Shown: positions 1-7,203 of the stretch, in pieces
How positions within the stretch are numbered: position 1 is the first letter of the stretch
Layout of the letters: every line of letters starts with the position of its first letter
Origin: Candidatus Krumholzibacteriia bacterium
GTDB taxonomy: Bacteria; Krumholzibacteriota; Krumholzibacteriia; LZORAL124-64-63
DNA: 16,660 bases
Direction: 5' to 3'
Assembly (NCBI GenBank): GCA_030643455.1
Contig: DAOWLV010000018.1
Span: 1-16,660, forward strand
Program-made: the position numbers and the translations under genes
Notes under the pieces: generated by a model
Databases searched by the model: none
Told to the model about the DNA's origin: nothing
The model's input: the letters and a program-made list of their open reading frames with translations, nothing else

Positions 1-125
1 AGACCCGCCGGGCCCGGTTGGCCCGGAATCCCCGGACGGGGGCGGCCGTGAATGTGCCGGCCAAACGAGTTCCCTTTTTCAAATCCTCCAATGATCTCAA
101 GGGACGGCTGAACAATAAAGATTGA
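1..125 (+). CDS. HU/IHF-family nucleoid DNA-binding protein, C-terminal part
   Basis: The frame beginning at position 3 is open from the window edge to a TGA at 123-125 and gives about 40 residues. They contain ARNPRTG, then VNVPAKRVPFFK, then a short helical tail (LKGRLNN). This is the typical end of an HU/IHF subunit: the second half of the DNA-binding beta arm (RNPRTG, with the intercalating proline), the VPAKRVPFFK strand and the last helix. The family binds and bends DNA as a dimer in the nucleoid. IHF is also the usual architectural partner of sigma-54 promoters, of which there are two candidates in this window. The gene is cut by the window start. I cannot tell HU from IHF alpha or beta. 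A 5-bp inverted repeat (126-130 with 139-143) follows the stop but has no good T run. Confidence 0.85.
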   Translation, partial: TRRARLARNPRTGAAVNVPAKRVPFFKSSNDLKGRLNNKD

Positions 126-262
126 CCTGGGGGAAGTTCCAGGTTGTCCAAAATCCCCTGGTTACCTATCTTGGGGGTACAATAGAGCGTCACGGGGACC
201 TCTGGCTCCCTCGTGCGTATTTGTATGGCTTCCATGGTCATAATCTCGAAAGGTGGGAAGAA

Positions 263-352
263 ATGCCGAACGGGCGTAAGCGCAAACGCAAGAAGATTGC
301 GACTCACAAGCGCAAGAAGCGGTTGCGTAAGAACCGTCACAAGAAGAAGTAA
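263..352 (+). CDS. 29-residue basic AURKAIP1/COX24-domain (bS22-like) ribosome-associated protein
   Basis: ATG at 263 gives a 29-residue protein made almost only of Lys, Arg and His. It begins MPNGRKRKRKK, continues ATHKRKKRLRKNR and ends HKKK. This matches the tiny AURKAIP1/COX24-domain proteins that many Bacteroidota and related bacteria encode. The actinobacterial counterpart (bS22) is a small-subunit ribosomal protein, so a place in the ribosome is likely but inferred. The open frame extends upstream to 122, but that extension looks non-coding. The start at 263 is supported by AAAGG at 249-253 and by the family N-terminus. A weak sigma-70-like pair (TTGTCC at 144, TATCTT at 167, 17-nt spacer) lies upstream. 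A likely terminator follows at 370-393. Confidence 0.85.
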   Translation: MPNGRKRKRKKIATHKRKKRLRKNRHKKK

Positions 353-369
353 TGAGCCAGAGCGGCCGG

Positions 370-393
370 CATTGTTTCGGGCAATGTTTTCTT
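370..393 (+). terminator. Probable intrinsic terminator after the small ribosomal-type gene
   Basis: CATTG (370-374) pairs with CAATG (382-386) around a TTTCGGG loop, and two outer G-T wobble pairs are possible. The hairpin is followed directly by TTTTCTT. It lies 18 bases after the stop codon of the small basic protein and before the PilZ gene, so it would separate the two transcripts. The stem is short. Confidence 0.5.
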
Positions 394-478
394 GTCCGAT
401 GCGATGCCGGCTGGTAGGCTTACGACTCGACCATTTTTCCAGTGCAGGAGAAGACGCTTTTCACAAGGAGCCCAGGGG

Positions 479-886
479 ATGACCGAAAAGCAGATTGACC
501 GGCGGAAATCCGGCAGGATCAACGCCAGCCTCAAACTGGAAATCAAGGTGCCCCGCATCGACGGCTCCCTCGACACCACGACCCTCGAGACGATCAATAT
601 CAGTTCTTCCGGTGTTTATTTCAAATCCGCTCATTTCATCGAACCCATGACCAAGTTGGCGATGGTGATGGAAGTGACCGTTCCTGTCGGCGGCGAAAGT
701 GCCGGAAAAGTCGGTCTGGCGCCCGTTCCCTGCGAGGGTCTGGTCGTGCGGATCCAACCCGAAACGGATGTCGAAGGTTGTGACGATTACGAGGTAGCGG
801 TCTTTTTTACCAATATCGAGGCCGAGGGCACCGTCAATCTGGAAAAGCATATCGCCCTGTTGATAGAAGACCCTCCAATTTCCTGA
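479..886 (+). CDS. Single-domain PilZ protein (predicted c-di-GMP receptor)
   Basis: A 135-residue protein from the ATG at 479, with AAGGAG at 465-470. Upstream ATGs in the frame (from 392) lack this ribosome site. It has both PilZ signatures: RRKSGR near the N-terminus (R9 and R13 fit RxxxR) and N-x-S-x-x-G at 40-45 (NISSSG), followed by VYF and a beta-rich remainder. PilZ domains bind cyclic-di-GMP through these residues and often control motility, for example as flagellar brakes. No YcgR N-terminal domain, membrane segment or other effector domain is visible, so it is a stand-alone adaptor. It lies just upstream of a signalling kinase and a flagellar operon, so a link to motility is plausible but is inference from position. 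Confidence 0.85.
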   Translation: MTEKQIDRRKSGRINASLKLEIKVPRIDGSLDTTTLETINISSSGVYFKSAHFIEPMTKLAMVMEVTVPVGGESAGKVGLAPVPCEGLVVRIQPETDVEGCDDYEVAVFFTNIEAEGTVNLEKHIALLIEDPPIS

Positions 887-1046
887 TTTCTGATTCCCCA
901 CCCCCTGCCCTGGAACCCAAATTCCTGTCAGGATTTTCAATTTCCGACCGATACTCAAGTTGAGGACCGGATTGGCTCGGCACCATTCCGGTAGGATGCA
1001 TGTGCCCTGGTTGAATATTGCCGTATCACTGAAGAAGGGTTCCGGA

Positions 1047-2552
1047 ATGACCGACCCCAAGGACCGCACAATCCTGGTGGTGGATGACTCTCCACCGACC
1101 TGTTTGTATCTCAAGCGGTTGCTGGAGAAAAGGGGCTACGGAGTGGTCACCGCAGCCGATGGCGCCATCGGGGCTCGTCTGGCCATGGAACTTCTGCCGG
1201 ATCTCATCCTGCTGGACAAGGAAATGCCCGGGATGCACGGCTTCGACGTCAGCCGCATCCTGCGGAAACATCAGGACACACGTGGCATTCCCATCCTGAT
1301 GATCAGTTCGGAAACCAAGGTTTCCGAGAAGATCCGCGGCCTGGAGATGGGTGCTGACGACTTCATCACCAAGGGCATCGGAGCGGACGAACTTCACTCC
1401 AAGATCGCAGCCTTCCTGCGCATCAAGGATCTGCAGGACAAGCTGCGCCTGGAGAGCAACAAGCTCAACCAGATCTTCCGCTTCCTTCATGAACCGGTGG
1501 CCATCTGCAGCCATGACGATAAAATGCTTCTGGCCAGCCAGGTTTTCCTGAACATTTTTCGCATGCCGCGCGAAGTTGCCCGCTTCAAGACCATGACCGA
1601 AATCCTGCGTACCCTGGAAGTGCCCGACGAGACCATCGCCCAGCTTCGGGAGGGCACCCAGGAGGATCTGCGCCTGACCATCAGCGTGGATGACGAGGAG
1701 GTCCACCTGACCGTCCGGACCGCTCCCATCCAGCTGGATGATGGGGAAACGGCGAGGGCCTACACCTTCCGTGACATCACAAAGGAAGTGGCCGCCGAGC
1801 AGATGAAGGCCGACTTCCACTCGATGATCGCCCACGATCTCCGTTCACCAATGTCCGTGATCCAGGGTTACGTTTCGTTGATGGCCACGGGAAAGACCGG
1901 CGAAGTCAACGAAACCCAGAAGGAGTTCCTGGGCAGCGTGAATCGAAAAATCACCGAGATGACGGCCCTTTTGAACGACTTCCTGGACATCAGCAAGATC
2001 GATGCTGGCTTCGTCAACCTCAAATGCCGGGAAATTGATCTCGGTGAACTGGTCAATGAAGTGGTGGCCGACCTGGAGCCCATTGCGGCCGGGTCGGACG
2101 TCAGTCTGGACGTTGCCGTTCCGGAAGAGGCGGTCCGGGTGAACGCTGATCCCCTGCGAGTTACCCAGATCCTGCGCAACCTGGTATCCAACGCCATCAA
2201 GTACAACGTGGAATCAGGTTGGATCCGGTTGACCATCGTCCCCATCAATGGTTGGGCCCAGGTTTCCATTTCCGATGGCGGGATCGGCATGACTCCCGGG
2301 GAACTGGCGGTCCTGTTCGAACCCTACACCCGCGGATCCTCCCAGCGGAAGATCAGGGGTGTCGGACTCGGGGTCGTGATCGTCAAGAAGCTGGTGGAAT
2401 CCCATGGCGGCGAAGTGACCGTCACCAGCGTTCCCGGCAAGGGATCCACCTTCACTTTCACCATTCGGCTTTCGCAGACCGGCGTTGGTAAAATCGATGA
2501 CGATCCTGCCAGGACCCCGGGCTTTTCCGACCTTCAGGGATCCGTCAAGTAA
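1047..2552 (+). CDS. Hybrid signalling protein: receiver (REC)-PAS-histidine kinase
   Basis: A 501-residue soluble protein with no membrane segment. The start at 1047 is backed by AAGGG at 1035-1039 and by MTDPKDRTILVVDDS, a typical receiver N-terminus. The frame is open upstream to 960. Residues 8-125 are a REC domain: acidic D13/D14, phospho-acceptor D57 (LILLDKEMPG), S87/S88 and K109 (FITK). Residues about 140-250 look like a PAS domain. The HisKA helix carries H263 (MIAHDLRSPMS). The HATPase region has the N box (N378, N382; NLVSNAIKYN), G1 (SDGGIGM, D410) and G2 (GVGLGV), then GKGSTFTF. All catalytic residues look intact. The N-terminal REC probably gates the kinase; the partner regulator is not in the window. 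The signal is unknown. It is followed by a terminator, so it is probably not co-transcribed with flgF. Confidence 0.9.
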   Translation: MTDPKDRTILVVDDSPPTCLYLKRLLEKRGYGVVTAADGAIGARLAMELLPDLILLDKEMPGMHGFDVSRILRKHQDTRGIPILMISSETKVSEKIRGLEMGADDFITKGIGADELHSKIAAFLRIKDLQDKLRLESNKLNQIFRFLHEPVAICSHDDKMLLASQVFLNIFRMPREVARFKTMTEILRTLEVPDETIAQLREGTQEDLRLTISVDDEEVHLTVRTAPIQLDDGETARAYTFRDITKEVAAEQMKADFHSMIAHDLRSPMSVIQGYVSLMATGKTGEVNETQKEFLGSVNRKITEMTALLNDFLDISKIDAGFVNLKCREIDLGELVNEVVADLEPIAAGSDVSLDVAVPEEAVRVNADPLRVTQILRNLVSNAIKYNVESGWIRLTIVPINGWAQVSISDGGIGMTPGELAVLFEPYTRGSSQRKIRGVGLGVVIVKKLVESHGGEVTVTSVPGKGSTFTFTIRLSQTGVGKIDDDPARTPGFSDLQGSVK

Positions 2553-2580
2553 TCACCCACCGGGTGCCTCGCTTTCTGAC

Positions 2581-2615
2581 AACCCGCCCATTCCTTCGTG
2601 CCGATGGTGGGTTTT
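2581..2615 (+). terminator. Probable intrinsic terminator after the REC-PAS-kinase gene
   Basis: AACCCGCCCAT (2581-2591) can pair with ATGGTGGGTT (2604-2613). This gives ten pairs including one G-T, with a single bulged C and a 12-base loop, and it ends in TTTT (2612-2615). A smaller hairpin (CACCC at 2554-2558 with GGGTG at 2562-2566) precedes it. Together they mark the end of the kinase transcript. The rest of the 308-base gap up to flgF holds the sigma-54-like element at 2796-2810 and no convincing gene. Confidence 0.5.
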
Positions 2616-2795
2616 CCCCTGAAAGCGGAAAAATCTTCCCGTCCGGAATTTTCTTCAGCAACCTGGGCCCATCAGGGGCTGGACACTGCTTTAGCGTACC
2701 AATCCCGCAGGCTGCTCATCATTCCCACCTGGAGACACCCCGGCAATAATTTCCCCTGGAGCATTCCTGCCACCGAAACCGGCTTCCCGGGCCAC

Positions 2796-2810
2796 AGGCA
2801 TGGCCTTTGC
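2796..2810 (+). promoter_or_regulatory. Sigma-54-like promoter in front of flgF
   Basis: AGGCAT-GGCCT-TTGC fits the sigma-54 consensus TGGCAC-N5-TTGC with two mismatches. It keeps the invariant GG (-24) and GC (-12) at the correct spacing. Transcription would begin near 2822, leaving about 38 nt of leader before the flgF start at 2861. In many bacteria, class II/III flagellar rod and ring genes are driven by sigma-54 with a FleQ/FlrC-type activator. No activator gene is in the window, and binding sites for one were not identified. Confidence 0.5.
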
Positions 2811-2860
2811 GCTTGCCTTGATGGATAAAAGGGACAGGTGCTCCCGCGAAAGGAACCGTT

Positions 2861-3622
2861 TTGATCAAGAGTCTGAACACAGCTGAAAATGCCATGATGC
2901 TGGAACAGAATCGGATCGACGCCCTGGCCAACAATCTGGCCAACGTCAACACCGCCGGTTTCAAGCAGATCCTCACCCGGGTGGCGGAAGTCACTCCACA
3001 GGGTCTTCCGGGAGTTCCCCTGGATTCGGTTTCCGGAAATCCGACGGATCCGTCACGTGCTCCAGTACTTCAGATGTACCACGCTCTGGACAACAGGCCA
3101 GGAAGTGTGGAGCCCACTGGCCGGGAAACGGACGTGGCCATCATCGGCCAAGGGTATTTCGAGGTGCAGACCCCAGGCGGTACCGCCTACACCAGGCATG
3201 GGTCGTTTGTCCTTGATGCCGAGCAGGGACTGACCACGCCGGACGGGCTCCCGATCATGGGAGAGAGTGGCCCGGTAAGTCTGAAGGGTAAGGAATTCTC
3301 CATCGCCAACGATGGGGCCATCTGGGTGGACGGGAAAATGACTGACCGTTTGAAACTGGTGGCCTTCGATGACCCGACCCGATTGACACATCTGGGCGCA
3401 AGCCTGGTCGTGCCTCAGGAGGGCATGGAATCCAGGTCCATGGATGCCGCGGAAGTGGTGGTGGCCCAGGGGCATCTGGAAGGGAGCAACGTCAATCCAA
3501 TCAGGACCCTTATCGCAATGATCGCGGCCCAACGGGCCTTCGAGGTGCAGAGCAAGGTCTTGACCACGGAAGACGAGATGCTGGCAAAATCGGTCAACAG
3601 CCTGCCCCGTGTGGGCGGGTAG
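2861..3622 (+). CDS. flgF: Flagellar basal-body rod protein FlgF
   Basis: A 253-residue rod protein, and the first gene of the flg operon. It has the conserved N-terminal rod motif (NNLANVNTAGFK at about 27-38). In the middle is the FlgE/F/G core (DVAIIGQGYFEV, YTRHGSF). It ends with the C-terminal coil (EGSNVNPIRTLIAMIAAQRAFE). It is shorter and more divergent than the following FlgG, and position plus length make FlgF the best choice. FlgF forms part of the proximal rod in the periplasm and is exported by the flagellar type III apparatus, so it has no Sec signal. The start is a TTG, chosen because AAGGA lies at 2850-2854 with a 6-nt gap and the downstream ATGs would cut into the conserved N-terminal helix. 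Confidence 0.93.
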   Translation: MIKSLNTAENAMMLEQNRIDALANNLANVNTAGFKQILTRVAEVTPQGLPGVPLDSVSGNPTDPSRAPVLQMYHALDNRPGSVEPTGRETDVAIIGQGYFEVQTPGGTAYTRHGSFVLDAEQGLTTPDGLPIMGESGPVSLKGKEFSIANDGAIWVDGKMTDRLKLVAFDDPTRLTHLGASLVVPQEGMESRSMDAAEVVVAQGHLEGSNVNPIRTLIAMIAAQRAFEVQSKVLTTEDEMLAKSVNSLPRVGG

Positions 3623-3658
3623 GCCGGGTGACGGCCAAGGACAGGAAAGGGAAAACCA

Positions 3659-4450
3659 ATGATTAGAGCCATGGGAACCGCGGCCTCGGGGATGAAGGCC
3701 CAGCAGATGAACATCGACACCATCGCCAACAACCTGGCCAACGTCAATACAACCGGCTACAAGAAAAGCCATACGGAATTCCAGGATCTGCTCTACGAGA
3801 AGGTCATGCCCGGTGGCCAGGTGGACGCAGAGGGTCGGGCCCTGCCGAACAGGATCGAGATCGGACATGGTGTCAAGCTGGTGGCAACCAACAAGAATTT
3901 CAGCCAGGGCATGGTGAGGGCGACGGGAAATCCCCTGGATCTGATGATCGAAGGAGACGGCTTTTTCCAGGTCCGCCTGGCCGACGACACCATCAAGTAC
4001 ACCCGCGACGGCAGTTTCAAGATGGATGCCGACCGAAACATCGTCACCTCCGCCGGCTATCGATTGGAACCGGCAGTCCAGATTCCCGAGGATGCCCTGG
4101 AGCTTTCGGTGTCCAGGGACGGAATCATCAGTGTGATGGTGCAGGGTGACGATTCCCGCATACAGGAAATCGGCCAGCTCGAACTCGCCCGCTTTCCCAA
4201 CTCCGCCGGTCTGATGGCTCGTGGCGGGAACCTTTTCGTGGAAACCCCGGCCAGCGGCCGTCCCATCCTGGAAATGCCCGGTTTGAACGGCATCGGAGAA
4301 ACCGCCTCGGGTTTTCTGGAAATGAGTAACGTGGAAACCGTGGACGAGTTGGTCAGCATGATCTCCGCCCAGCGGGCCTACGAATTGAATTCCAAGACCA
4401 TCACCGTGGCTGACGAGATGCTGCAGACCGTCAATCGCTTGAAAAGGTAG
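3659..4450 (+). CDS. flgG: Flagellar distal rod protein FlgG
   Basis: A 263-residue protein, the normal FlgG length. It starts MIRAMGTAASGMKAQQ, followed by NNLANVNTTGYKK. The core has LMIEGDGFFQV and YTRDGSFKM. The C-terminus (EMSNVETVDELVSMISAQRAYELNSK...ADEML) is classic FlgG. FlgG builds the distal rod that crosses the P and L rings. The start ATG has AAAGG at 3646-3650 with an 8-nt gap. The stop codon abuts the flgA start, which points to tight co-translation. The DNA around the NNLANVNT motif is nearly the same in flgF and flgG, reflecting their paralogy. Confidence 0.97.
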   Translation: MIRAMGTAASGMKAQQMNIDTIANNLANVNTTGYKKSHTEFQDLLYEKVMPGGQVDAEGRALPNRIEIGHGVKLVATNKNFSQGMVRATGNPLDLMIEGDGFFQVRLADDTIKYTRDGSFKMDADRNIVTSAGYRLEPAVQIPEDALELSVSRDGIISVMVQGDDSRIQEIGQLELARFPNSAGLMARGGNLFVETPASGRPILEMPGLNGIGETASGFLEMSNVETVDELVSMISAQRAYELNSKTITVADEMLQTVNRLKR

Positions 4451-5407
4451 ATGATGAACGGTAACGGAAAATGGATGGCCCTGGTAATCGTGGTGCTGGT
4501 CACCGCCGGGCCGGTCCTCGGGGCCGGAACCTGGAACCTGGTTCTGCCCGATACCGTGGTGCTGGATCACGACGTGGCCACTCTCAAGGATGTGGCCGAT
4601 GGCCCTGTCCCTGTTGCTGTCCGCGATTTGGTTATCCGTGCGGGACTGAAACCCAACAGCGTGGTGATGGTGTCGCGTCAGGACATCCTGCGCCGGCTGG
4701 TAACCGTCGGTCTGGCTCGCGGAGTCCGGTTGCGGGGAGCCAGTCACAGTCATCTCATATTCGCAGGACGTGAACTGGATGTCGGGGAAATCCACCAGGA
4801 AGTCCGCCGGGTAATTCAACCGCTCGTGCCGTCGTCGTATCCGGGCGCACCGGATTCCTGGATCGAACTGGATTTGCCGAAAATCGAACTGGCTGCCGCC
4901 GGCTCATGGCGTGTAGAAACCGACCGGACGGAAATGATCGATCCCGGCCGGAACCTGATCAGGATCAGCGTGGTGAATGGGGACCGCCAGGAGAGTTTCC
5001 CGGTAGCGGTCACCCTGCACCAGTTCGGGGAAGTCGGCCTCATCAACCACGATCTCAAGCGCGACATGCCGCTGGAAGAAGACATGTTCAACTGGCAATG
5101 GCGGGATCTGGCCGACCTGGATCACGGCTTGGCGGTTGATCGAACCAGCATCCAGGGAGCCAGCCCGACTCGAAATCTCAAAACCGGAGACTACCTGAGG
5201 CAATCGGATTTGAAGGAGACCCCCATTATTCTGGCCGGCGATTCCGTGGAATTGCGGATAAACCGGGGCCAGGTCGCAGTCGCTGTCCGGGCACTCGCCC
5301 GGCAAAACGGTTGCCTGGGGCAGACAATACCCGTTCGCAACGAATTGACAGGGAGGCTGGTCAACGCCCGTGTGGCAGGTCCCGGCCTCGTGGAATGGAG
5401 AAGGTGA
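4451..5407 (+). CDS. flgA: Flagellar P-ring assembly chaperone FlgA
   Basis: A 318-residue secreted protein. It opens with a signal peptide (KW then MALVIVVLVTAGPVLGAG, cleavage near residue 24). The middle is FlgA-type, and a C-terminal SAF/ChapFlgA domain (about 190-315) ends with the family pattern GQTIPVRN...GRLVNARVAGPG. FlgA works in the periplasm, where it helps FlgI assemble into the P ring. Two ATGs stand in tandem right after the flgG stop. AAAGG (4443-4447) is only 3 nt from the first and 6 nt from the second (4454), so the second may be the real start. At 318 residues it is longer than the roughly 220-residue enterobacterial FlgA, as is common outside the Enterobacterales. Confidence 0.92.
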   Translation: MMNGNGKWMALVIVVLVTAGPVLGAGTWNLVLPDTVVLDHDVATLKDVADGPVPVAVRDLVIRAGLKPNSVVMVSRQDILRRLVTVGLARGVRLRGASHSHLIFAGRELDVGEIHQEVRRVIQPLVPSSYPGAPDSWIELDLPKIELAAAGSWRVETDRTEMIDPGRNLIRISVVNGDRQESFPVAVTLHQFGEVGLINHDLKRDMPLEEDMFNWQWRDLADLDHGLAVDRTSIQGASPTRNLKTGDYLRQSDLKETPIILAGDSVELRINRGQVAVAVRALARQNGCLGQTIPVRNELTGRLVNARVAGPGLVEWRR

Positions 5408-5412
5408 CCCAA

Positions 5413-6036
5413 ATGAAACCCAGAATCCTGCGACCGAGATCCGACAGATCGATCACGGTCTGGATCATCGTTTTGGCCAGTTTGATACCTGGCCTGCTTC
5501 TGGCCCCCATGGCGACAGCCAAGACGCCGCTGATCGATTTCGATACCGGTGAATCCCTTGTGTCCAACATCAAAGCCCGCAATGTCGGTGACCTGATAAC
5601 CATCATCATCACCGAGCGTGCCTCGGCCAATGCAACCAGCAAGACCAGGGCGAACGGCAAGACCGAATCGCGGGGTGGACCTGCGCTGGGATGGCTCGAT
5701 TTCATCAAGCCCTGGGATAGGACAGTGGAAAACAGATTTCTGGGCGACGGCGAGACCCGGCGGGACGGCAGCCTGCGTGCGGAGATTTCGGCGCGCATCG
5801 TCGAAGTCCTGGAAAACGGTGATTTTCGCCTTGAAGGTACCCGGATGGTCAACATCAACGGGGAAAAGCAGCTGATCGAGATCACGGGCTTTTGCCGCGC
5901 CAGGGACATCGAGGCCGACAACACCATTCTGAGCACCTACATCTCCGATGCCCAGATCGCCTACAACGGTTCCGGCATCATCAACGACGCTTCCCAGCCA
6001 GGGGTGGTGACACGTGTTCTCAACTGGTTGTTCTAG
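5413..6036 (+). CDS. flgH: Flagellar L-ring protein FlgH (no lipobox cysteine)
   Basis: A 207-residue FlgH. The hallmarks are DLITIIITERASANATSKT (about 60-78), GDGETRRDGSLRAEIS, VLENGDFRLEGTRMV, NGEKQLIEITG and YISDAQIAYNGSG, ending RVLNWLF. FlgH forms the outer-membrane L ring around the rod. The start at 5413 is chosen because AAGG (5401-5404) precedes it by 8 nt. An in-frame ATG at 5395 is also possible. The N-terminus is basic with one hydrophobic stretch (about 14-36) ending ATAK, a type I signal peptide. There is no cysteine near the cleavage site, whereas FlgH is usually a lipoprotein. The only cysteine is C161, in GFCRARDI where GxVRPxDI is usual. It lies 5 nt downstream of flgA. Confidence 0.95.
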   Translation: MKPRILRPRSDRSITVWIIVLASLIPGLLLAPMATAKTPLIDFDTGESLVSNIKARNVGDLITIIITERASANATSKTRANGKTESRGGPALGWLDFIKPWDRTVENRFLGDGETRRDGSLRAEISARIVEVLENGDFRLEGTRMVNINGEKQLIEITGFCRARDIEADNTILSTYISDAQIAYNGSGIINDASQPGVVTRVLNWLF

Positions 6037-6046
6037 GAGGACCGGC

Positions 6047-7183
6047 ATGTCGGGAATTTCAAAAATGACACGATCGGGCCTTACGGCTCTTTTCGTGGTT
6101 ATGACGGGGATCATGATTCTGGCCCCGGCCGCGGCCCAGGAAACATCGCGCCTCAAGGATCTGGCCTTCCTGGAAGGAACGACGGAAGAACCCCTGGTGG
6201 GTTACGGCCTCGTCGTGGGCCTGAACGGAACCGGGGACAGCTACACGGTCGCAAATACGGCCAACTCCATCGCGATGCTGCTGGAAAAACTCGATGTGAC
6301 CATCAGTCCCCGTGACCTGAAGGCCAAAAACGTTGCGGCCGTGATCGTGACCGGAACCCTCGACCCGAACACGAACGTGGGGGGCAGGATCGACGTCAAG
6401 GTCAACTCCCTGAACGATGCCACCAGCCTGGAGGGCGGGCACCTGATCATGACCCCGTTGCGCGCGGCCGACGGAACCATTTCCGTCCTTGCCCAGGGTA
6501 GCGTTTCCATCGGGGGATTCAACGTGAAGTCGGGAGCTGGCAACAGTCACCGAAAAAACCACACCCAGGCCGGACTGGTGACCAACGGGGGAACCGTCAA
6601 GGTGGGGCTCGGCGGGAATTTCATGCGCGGAGGCCACGTGGCATGGTTGCTCCACAACCCTGATTTCGTCACGGCTGCGGCGGTGGCTGCGGCCATCAAT
6701 GATAACTACGGCGAAGGGACGGCCATTGCCAAGGATGCCCAGCGTATCCAGGTAACCATTCCGGTGGACCAGAACGCCGACCCGGTTGTGTTCATCGCCA
6801 GGATGAGCGAACTCGAGTCCCGCACCGACGCCGTGGCGAGGGTCGTGGTCAATGAACGGACAGGCACCATCATCGTGGGCAAAAACGTCAAGCTCAAGGA
6901 AGCCGCCGTCGCCCATGGAAATTTGAAAGTCATCGTCAGCACCTACTACGACGTGTCCCAGCCCAGTTCATTCAGTCGACGGGGAAATACCGTGGTCGTA
7001 CCCGAGGTCAACACCGATGTCGAGGACCACGAAGCCAGGGTTTTGAGGGTGCCGGACACAAGCACCGTGGCGGACGTGGTCGGCGTGTTGAACGACATCG
7101 GGGCGAGCCCCAGGGACATCATCGCCATTCTGGAGGCCCTGAAAAGGGCCGGATCACTGCAGGCCGAATTGATACTGATGTAG
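6047..7183 (+). CDS. flgI: Flagellar P-ring protein FlgI
   Basis: A 378-residue protein, the normal FlgI length. The signal peptide ends near residue 31 (ILAPAAAQE), as expected for a periplasmic ring subunit. Family signatures follow in order: RLKDLAFLEG, LVGYGLVVGLNGTGD, KNVAAVIVTG, GGRIDVKVNSLNDATSLEGG, then NERTGTIIVGKNVKL and the C-terminal DVVGVLNDIGASPRDIIAILEALKRAGSLQAEL. FlgI forms the P ring in the peptidoglycan layer. The start is chosen for AGGAGG at 6035-6040 with a 6-nt gap; this site overlaps the flgH stop codon. The ATG at residue 7 is a less likely start. Confidence 0.97.
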   Translation: MSGISKMTRSGLTALFVVMTGIMILAPAAAQETSRLKDLAFLEGTTEEPLVGYGLVVGLNGTGDSYTVANTANSIAMLLEKLDVTISPRDLKAKNVAAVIVTGTLDPNTNVGGRIDVKVNSLNDATSLEGGHLIMTPLRAADGTISVLAQGSVSIGGFNVKSGAGNSHRKNHTQAGLVTNGGTVKVGLGGNFMRGGHVAWLLHNPDFVTAAAVAAAINDNYGEGTAIAKDAQRIQVTIPVDQNADPVVFIARMSELESRTDAVARVVVNERTGTIIVGKNVKLKEAAVAHGNLKVIVSTYYDVSQPSSFSRRGNTVVVPEVNTDVEDHEARVLRVPDTSTVADVVGVLNDIGASPRDIIAILEALKRAGSLQAELILM

Positions 7184-7203
7184 AAGAGGGAAAGGAGTCA
7201 TCG

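Noticed and set aside
954..964. Palindrome CTCAA-G-TTGAG before the kinase gene
   Set aside because: It is a single short perfect repeat with no second copy or promoter elements around it; chance is sufficient.
461..1114. 217-codon open frame on the minus strand across the PilZ gene
   Set aside because: It overlaps a PilZ domain with clear motifs and shows no recognisable domain of its own.
2564..2828. Short open frames in the gap before flgF
   Set aside because: They overlap the predicted terminator and the gap upstream of the sigma-54-like site, with no ribosome sites and no protein-like composition.
2927..3750. Near-identical DNA stretches in flgF and flgG, looking like a direct repeat
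   Set aside because: They encode the shared NNLANVNT motif of paralogous rod proteins, so they are explained by homology and not by a mobile or regulatory repeat.
3053..4819. 588-codon open frame on the minus strand across flgF, flgG and flgA
   Set aside because: It is antisense to three certain flagellar genes, its product is rich in His, Gly and Gln with no domain, and such frames arise from GC-rich codon use on the other strand.
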